Shown here: one piece after another, positions 13,001 to 16,675 of the stretch
Layout: each line of letters begins with the position of its first letter
Position numbering within the stretch: the first letter of the stretch is position 1
NCBI GenBank assembly: GCA_030728545.1
Contig: JANQZQ010000061.1
Location: 1 to 16,675, forward strand
From: Ilumatobacteraceae bacterium
Lineage (GTDB): Bacteria; Actinomycetota; Acidimicrobiia; Acidimicrobiales; Ilumatobacteraceae
Direction of reading: 5' to 3'
Length of the DNA: 16,675 bases
Notes under the pieces: model-generated
What the model was told of the DNA's origin: nothing
The model's database searches: none
Seen by the model: only the letters and a program-made list of their open reading frames with translations
Translations under genes and position numbers: made by a program

Positions 13001-14391
13001 GACAAAAGAGTTAACGCTTTACCCGACCACAAATCGTAGATCTCTCGTTCTGGATCGACCCATGTTTCGTTGTGCTCGTCAGTCCGCAGCGTGGTGCGTC
13101 TACCCTCGGTCGGTTGCCAGCCAACCCGACCGGTCGTGGCGAATTCCACCAACGATCCAGCAAGCGTGTCGGCAAGATGTCGGTGCGCAGTGCCATATTC
13201 ATGGGTCGGCCCTAAGAGAAATTCAGCACCTGGCAGATCGGTGTTGTCGAAAATAAAGGGGATATCGAGTGCATGACTAGCACCGAGGATTCCGCCGAGC
13301 ACGGGTGATGGCCAAGTAAAAAAGGTGGACCACGTCGCCGAGCCTGCTCGATCTCGAGCATCAATGATGCGCCATGCGGGCACTCGAAAACCCTCATCCG
13401 TAACGACGGCCATCACCAGTTGACCTGGTGTGAAACCGGGACGCAGAGAAGAATAGAGGTTCCACGCCAGATCTTCGTCATTGCCAAAAATCGTGGCAAA
13501 GTATTTCCGAGCATCCGCTTCAGAAAGCGTTAGATAATTAGGGTCATTAATGAACCACATTGCCATTTCGTCGCGAGTGGTGCCAATCACGAGCGGGCGA
13601 GGGTCCAGTGCTATACGTTGCTCAGCATCAGCGGCGACGACTGCGCCACCGATTGTTGGACTGAAAAAGGTGATAGCTGTGCGATCTCGGTTGGAGGGGT
13701 CGGCATCCGGAACTCTGATATCTGCTTCTGTCCAGATTCCAGTCGTAGCAGCAACGATCTCAGCTGCAGGACGTAGTGACAGGGCGTCAAGCGACGACGC
13801 GCCAACCTTGTCCAGAAAGACTGCTAAAGCTTCATTTGCTCGATCAACTGACCGCAATTGGCCGACGGAGGCGCTTATTGCCCAACCGCGTGCGAATAGG
13901 GTTTCGGCGGCCGGTGCTGCGTATAAAGCCACAACGCTTGCTCCACCAGCAGACTCGCCGAAAATGGTGACATTGGTGGCATCCCCGCCGAAGCGCTGGA
14001 TGTTCTCTTGTACCCACTGAAGCGCGACAATCTGATCCTGAAGTCCAAGATCAGCTGTACCAGCAAAGCCAAGCACCCCGAGTCGATAATTGGCGACGAC
14101 CACAACACATCCGCGAGCGGCCAGATTGCTGCCGTCGTACCACGTGGAGTTGCCAGTGCCATTGACAAATCCTCCGCCGTGAAGCCACACCACGACTGGA
14201 AGATTCTCCGCATCGGTAGGTGCGAATACGTTAAGCGTGAGACAGTCTTCCTGTGAGCTGGTGCCTTCGAGCGAGATTCGGTCACCGATCCATGGGAGTT
14301 GCGGGCATTGCACGGGCGCAGTGAGCTGAATGTGTTCTTTGGCGAGAATCGGGGAAGCAAAGCGAGCGGCGTGACCGTAGACGATGTTCAT
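12997..14391 (-). CDS. Type-B carboxylesterase/lipase family (alpha/beta hydrolase), short N-terminus
   Basis: This is a 464-residue alpha/beta hydrolase that cleaves carboxylic esters or related bonds. Seen: EDCLTLNVFAP (48-58), the oxyanion hole HGGGFVNGTG (71-80), the nucleophile in FGESAGGASV (S147), a candidate acid residue in GTTRDEMAMW and the catalytic His in GASHALDIPFIFDN. Type-B esterases usually begin 20-30 residues earlier with a beta-strand and a GIPYA-type motif. Here the protein starts at about that motif (NIVYGHAARFASP). The reading frame is open upstream to 14613, but the residues do not look like the family and lie opposite the acyltransferase gene, so I chose ATG 14391. 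I see no clear ribosome-binding site and no signal peptide. It is coupled to the FAD oxidase by a 4-bp overlap, suggesting the ester product or its amine feeds the oxidase. Confidence 0.85.
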   Translation of the reverse strand: MNIVYGHAARFASPILAKEHIQLTAPVQCPQLPWIGDRISLEGTSSQEDCLTLNVFAPTDAENLPVVVWLHGGGFVNGTGNSTWYDGSNLAARGCVVVVANYRLGVLGFAGTADLGLQDQIVALQWVQENIQRFGGDATNVTIFGESAGGASVVALYAAPAAETLFARGWAISASVGQLRSVDRANEALAVFLDKVGASSLDALSLRPAAEIVAATTGIWTEADIRVPDADPSNRDRTAITFFSPTIGGAVVAADAEQRIALDPRPLVIGTTRDEMAMWFINDPNYLTLSEADARKYFATIFGNDEDLAWNLYSSLRPGFTPGQLVMAVVTDEGFRVPAWRIIDARDRAGSATWSTFFTWPSPVLGGILGASHALDIPFIFDNTDLPGAEFLLGPTHEYGTAHRHLADTLAGSLVEFATTGRVGWQPTEGRRTTLRTDEHNETWVDPEREIYDLWSGKALTLLS

Positions 14392-14446
14392 CTGTCTTGT
14401 CACGGCGGATGGCACCTGCTTATGGTACTCGCCTTCCTGCGACGGG

Positions 14447-14452
14447 TACGGT
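14447..14452 (+). promoter_or_regulatory. Candidate -10 box (TACGGT) of the acyltransferase gene
   Basis: TACGGT is at -12 to -7 of the GTG at 14459, the same spacing as at the Gfo/Idh/MocA and M20 genes. It helps to set the start codon, because the purine-rich GGGGAG that follows directly abuts the GTG and is too close to be a normal ribosome-binding site. Confidence 0.4.
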
Positions 14453-14458
14453 GGGGAG

Positions 14459-15115
14459 GTGCTGCGTAGGCGTGTGGATAGTCTCATCGCTGGTTGGGTG
14501 ACGAGTCGGTGGGAAGACTGGCAGTTCACTGCGTCTATCACCAACAGCACGGCTCGTGGCAAGAAATTCAAACAGTTTGGCGATGGTTCGCTGATTGCGT
14601 TTCCATGGGTCACGATTTATAACGAGCACTACATCGAGATAGGCACCGACACGATGCTTGGTCCGTACTGTGCGTTATCTGCTGGCATGATGCCCGGCCA
14701 AGAATGCGTTACCTCGCCCGTAGTACGTATCGGTGACCGATGTTTGATCGGTCGAGGTAGTGGCATTGTGGGTCATTTGGCAATTGAGATTGGTAACGAC
14801 GTGTGGACTGGCCACCATGTGTACATCACCGATCAGAATCATGGCTATCAAGACGTGACACGACCGATCTCGCAGCAGACACAACCCGAGGAGCCTGTGC
14901 GAATCGGTGATGGTTCATGGTTGGGAACCGGAACCGTCGTGCTTCCAGGCGCGCAAGTTGGTCGCCACGTGGCCGTGGGCGCCAACTCGGTGGTTACTGG
15001 CAAGTTGCCCGATTACTGCGTTGCTGTCGGGGCACCAGCTCGGGTGATTCGGCAGTACTCAGCCGACTCAGGCTGGACGCCGGCCCAGGAGTTTGCGAGT
15101 CAGCCCAACACCTAG
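14459..15115 (+). CDS. Left-handed beta-helix (hexapeptide-repeat) acyltransferase
   Basis: This 218-residue acetyltransferase-like protein has a parallel beta-helix built from hexapeptide repeats: YIEIGTDTMLGPYCALSAG, VVRIGDRCLIGRGSGIVGH, AIEIGNDVWTGHHVYITDQ, VRIGDGSWLGTGTVVLPGA and QVGRHVAVGANSVVTGKL. The loop ITDQNHGYQD contains the His typical of the maltose/galactoside O-acetyltransferase branch, and the protein ends with the usual VGAPARVIR strand. It transfers an acyl group from acyl-CoA to a hydroxyl or amine acceptor, often a sugar; the acceptor is unknown. The frame is open 25 codons further upstream, but GTG 14459 matches the typical LRRRVDSL beginning and has a leaderless -10. It is divergent from the carboxylesterase (67-bp gap) and tail-to-tail with the next gene, 6 bp apart. 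Confidence 0.87.
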   Translation: MLRRRVDSLIAGWVTSRWEDWQFTASITNSTARGKKFKQFGDGSLIAFPWVTIYNEHYIEIGTDTMLGPYCALSAGMMPGQECVTSPVVRIGDRCLIGRGSGIVGHLAIEIGNDVWTGHHVYITDQNHGYQDVTRPISQQTQPEEPVRIGDGSWLGTGTVVLPGAQVGRHVAVGANSVVTGKLPDYCVAVGAPARVIRQYSADSGWTPAQEFASQPNT

Positions 15116-15121
15116 AGTGCG

Positions 15122-15634
15122 CTACACCGACAAGTCGATCGGCGGCGAACAACTCGGCATGCGGTTGTCGCCGGCAAAGGTTGCTATGCGCTCAGCCAAG
15201 GGCAAGCCCTCGTAGGTGCTTTCGGAAAAAGGTGCGTTACTTTGGGCGCGCAGTTGCGCGCTGTAGGCACGGCGGTCGCTGATGTAGATGTTGTAGTCGG
15301 CGATCCAGAGCGGTATGAGCGCGCGGCCCTTTTCGTCGGACGGCATATCAGCTTGAAGGTCTGCCAGCATCTCTACCAAAGTGTCGGTGGCGCGATCTAC
15401 CAAGTTGGCGCGCTCGGATAGCCCACCCGTGCCTGGTTCTGTAATCAGGCGATAGTCGGCGAGCTCGATGCGCTGTAGCTCGGCTTGTTTACAGCGAACC
15501 TCGGCACGCTGCGTCCATTCGATGTCGCCGATTTTGTTCACCGCTTCTTTGGAGGCAAAGCCGAGCGCATAGACCCACATAACCGCGATAGCCGCACAGA
15601 TGAGTGACAGAATGGAACGTGTCGCAATCCGCAT
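15122..15634 (-). CDS. Small membrane-anchored protein of unknown function
   Basis: This 170-residue protein has one strong N-terminal hydrophobic helix (about residues 7-27, LSLICAAIAVMWVYALGFAS) after a short basic start, then a soluble mostly alpha-helical region. This gives a signal-anchor protein with its body outside the membrane. The soluble part has WIADYNIYISDRRAYSAQLR, with regularly spaced aromatic and charged residues, and ends in FAGDNRMPSCSPPIDLSV, where a short Cys-Pro tail looks conserved in character. I cannot assign a named family or function; it resembles small membrane-anchored hypothetical proteins I associate with Acidimicrobiia. ATG 15634 begins directly before the anchor. 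An in-frame GTG at 15664 would add ten residues and overlap the divergent ABC gene. No ribosome-binding site is clear for either. Confidence 0.7.
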   Translation of the reverse strand: MRIATRSILSLICAAIAVMWVYALGFASKEAVNKIGDIEWTQRAEVRCKQAELQRIELADYRLITEPGTGGLSERANLVDRATDTLVEMLADLQADMPSDEKGRALIPLWIADYNIYISDRRAYSAQLRAQSNAPFSESTYEGLPLAERIATFAGDNRMPSCSPPIDLSV

Positions 15635-15651
15635 TTGCCGAAACGCTACCT

Positions 15652-16675
15652 GTGATTTCACCACCGAATCGCTTCATTCAAGCCAAGAACCTGATTCTTG
15701 CGCTGGTTAGTTTTCACACTGGCTATTTCGTTATTGCGGTGAGCGGCGCAGCGGTGTTTGCCATTGCCACAGTTGCATCGTCATATGGCGTGAAGTTGAT
15801 GATCGATGACGTGATCTTGCCGGCCTTTGAGCCCGGTGCAGGTGGGTCGGTGGGTTTCGGCACATGGTTTTCTGCTTCGCTGATTGTTGTAGCGATAGGC
15901 GTTGTGCGTGCAGCAGGCGTGGTGGTGCGTCGGTCGTTTGCAGGCATATTGGAGTGGACTACGGCCAGAACTATCGCCGACAAAGTGTTGCGCCACATGA
16001 TGACCCAACCGCCAGCATGGCATCGGGCTCGTATGACTGGCGACGTGGCAGCCCGTGCCGGCACTGACACCGATGCTGCGATTGCGCTGTTGGCACCGTT
16101 GCCATTTTCGACATCAATTCTTGTTTTACTCGTTGCCGCTGGTGCCTGGCTCATCAACACCGATCTGTGGCTCGGGCTATTTGCTTTCTTGGTGTTGCCT
16201 GCGATGTTGGCTACAAATGTGCTGTACCAACGCAAAGTAGATCGCTTTTATCGAGTTGCCCAAGATGAACTTGGTGAACTCTCGCAGGCAGCCCACGAGA
16301 GTTTTGATGGAGTGCTCGTGGTAAAAGCCTTCGGCGCAGAGGACCGCGAAACCGAGCGTCTCGCTGTAATCTCGCGTCGCCTACAGGTGGCTCGCACCAA
16401 AGCGGTGAGTCTGCGCTCGACTTTTGAATCACTCATTGATGCCACACCGTCATTGGTAAACATCGCACTTATTGCTTTTGGTGCTATGCGCATTCGCAGT
16501 GGCTCAATGACCATTGGTGATCTGTCGGCGTTTGTGTATCTCTTCACTCTCGTGGCGTTTCCGCTGCGCATCGTGAGCTATTTGTTCAGTGAGCTGCCGC
16601 ACTCCATAAGCGGTTGGGATCGCGTTCAGCAAATTTTGCGTGAGCCGCTGTTGGCAAACCCGCGGGATGCGATTG
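15652..16675 (+). CDS. ABC exporter, transmembrane domain (MsbA/LmrA-type half transporter), 3' end outside the window
   Basis: The visible 341 codons form an ABC type-1 exporter membrane domain. Helices are seen at NLILALVSFHTGYFVIAVSGAAVFAIAT, FSASLIVVAIGVVRAAGVVV, LVLLVAAGAWLI, LGLFAFLVLPAMLATNVLY and VNIALIAFGAM. The cytoplasmic coupling-helix region is visible as ELGELSQAAHESFDGVLVVKAFGAED, the ABC_membrane signature around the conserved V-K-A-F/Y-x-x-E. The nucleotide-binding domain (Walker A, signature, Walker B) would lie beyond the right edge. The reading frame has no stop to the end of the window. I chose GTG 15652, which leaves 17 bp to the divergent gene. Upstream in-frame GTGs at 15604 and 15619 would overlap it, and none has a ribosome-binding site. 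Substrates of this family range from lipids to drugs and peptides; nothing here narrows it. Confidence 0.85.
   Translation, partial: MISPPNRFIQAKNLILALVSFHTGYFVIAVSGAAVFAIATVASSYGVKLMIDDVILPAFEPGAGGSVGFGTWFSASLIVVAIGVVRAAGVVVRRSFAGILEWTTARTIADKVLRHMMTQPPAWHRARMTGDVAARAGTDTDAAIALLAPLPFSTSILVLLVAAGAWLINTDLWLGLFAFLVLPAMLATNVLYQRKVDRFYRVAQDELGELSQAAHESFDGVLVVKAFGAEDRETERLAVISRRLQVARTKAVSLRSTFESLIDATPSLVNIALIAFGAMRIRSGSMTIGDLSAFVYLFTLVAFPLRIVSYLFSELPHSISGWDRVQQILREPLLANPRDAI

Noticed and set aside
14392..14613. Upstream extension of the carboxylesterase to 538 residues
   Set aside because: The added residues do not look like an esterase N-terminus or a signal peptide and would overlap the acyltransferase gene extensively.
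1..16675. tRNA, rRNA, CRISPR array, transposon or phage genes
   Set aside because: I looked on both strands and found no cloverleaf-like, repeat-spacer, transposase or integrase signatures.

Overview
The window reads as an actinobacterial chromosome segment of moderate-to-high GC (about 55% by eye). Acidimicrobiia is my best guess, from the LLM/F420-type oxidoreductase, the many GTG starts, TANNNT -10 boxes placed at leaderless distance from start codons, and the general look of the proteins. This placement is an inference, not a measurement. The window is almost solid coding sequence. The longest gap is about 110 bp, so no stretch over 300 bp lacks a gene. I see no tRNA, rRNA, CRISPR array, insertion sequence or integrase.

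Left block (1-7581, all minus strand; transcription runs from 7581 down to 1). In transcription order: an M20-family N-carbamoyl-amino-acid/allantoate-type amidohydrolase; a nitrilase-superfamily N-carbamoyl-D-amino-acid hydrolase; a 109-bp gap; a fused [2Fe-2S]/molybdopterin hydroxylase of the selenium-dependent xanthine dehydrogenase type; a compact SsnA-type amidohydrolase; an LLM-class flavin/F420 oxidoreductase; and the FAD subunit of the hydroxylase, cut by the left edge. Junctions are 4-8 bp overlaps or a 2-bp gap, apart from the one 109-bp gap. This looks like a catabolic operon for a nitrogen heterocycle (purine, pyrimidine or hydantoin-like): hydroxylate the ring, deaminate it, open it, then remove carbamoyl groups. 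Neither a ring-opening cyclic amidase nor a molybdenum-cofactor maturation factor is in view.

Middle block. A glutamate-1-semialdehyde-like class III aminotransferase starts only 15-33 bp from the divergent M20 gene and is followed by a TauE/SafE (TSUP) membrane transporter. The transporter meets a convergent metallo-beta-lactamase hydrolase of the glyoxalase II/persulfide dioxygenase type, with an 8-bp tail overlap. A Gfo/Idh/MocA oxidoreductase diverges from the hydrolase gene across a 93-bp spacer containing a dyad and direct repeats. It then runs tail-to-tail into a DadA/PuuB-like FAD oxidase, sharing a palindromic TTAA stop.

Right block. The FAD oxidase is translationally coupled (GTGA) to an upstream type-B carboxylesterase. 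Divergent from that is a hexapeptide-repeat acyltransferase. A small single-pass membrane protein of unknown function follows on the minus strand, and the membrane domain of an ABC exporter leaves through the right edge.

The strongest candidate for something new is the left operon: SsnA and a two-polypeptide Mo-hydroxylase combined with an LLM oxidoreductase and two unrelated carbamoyl hydrolases.
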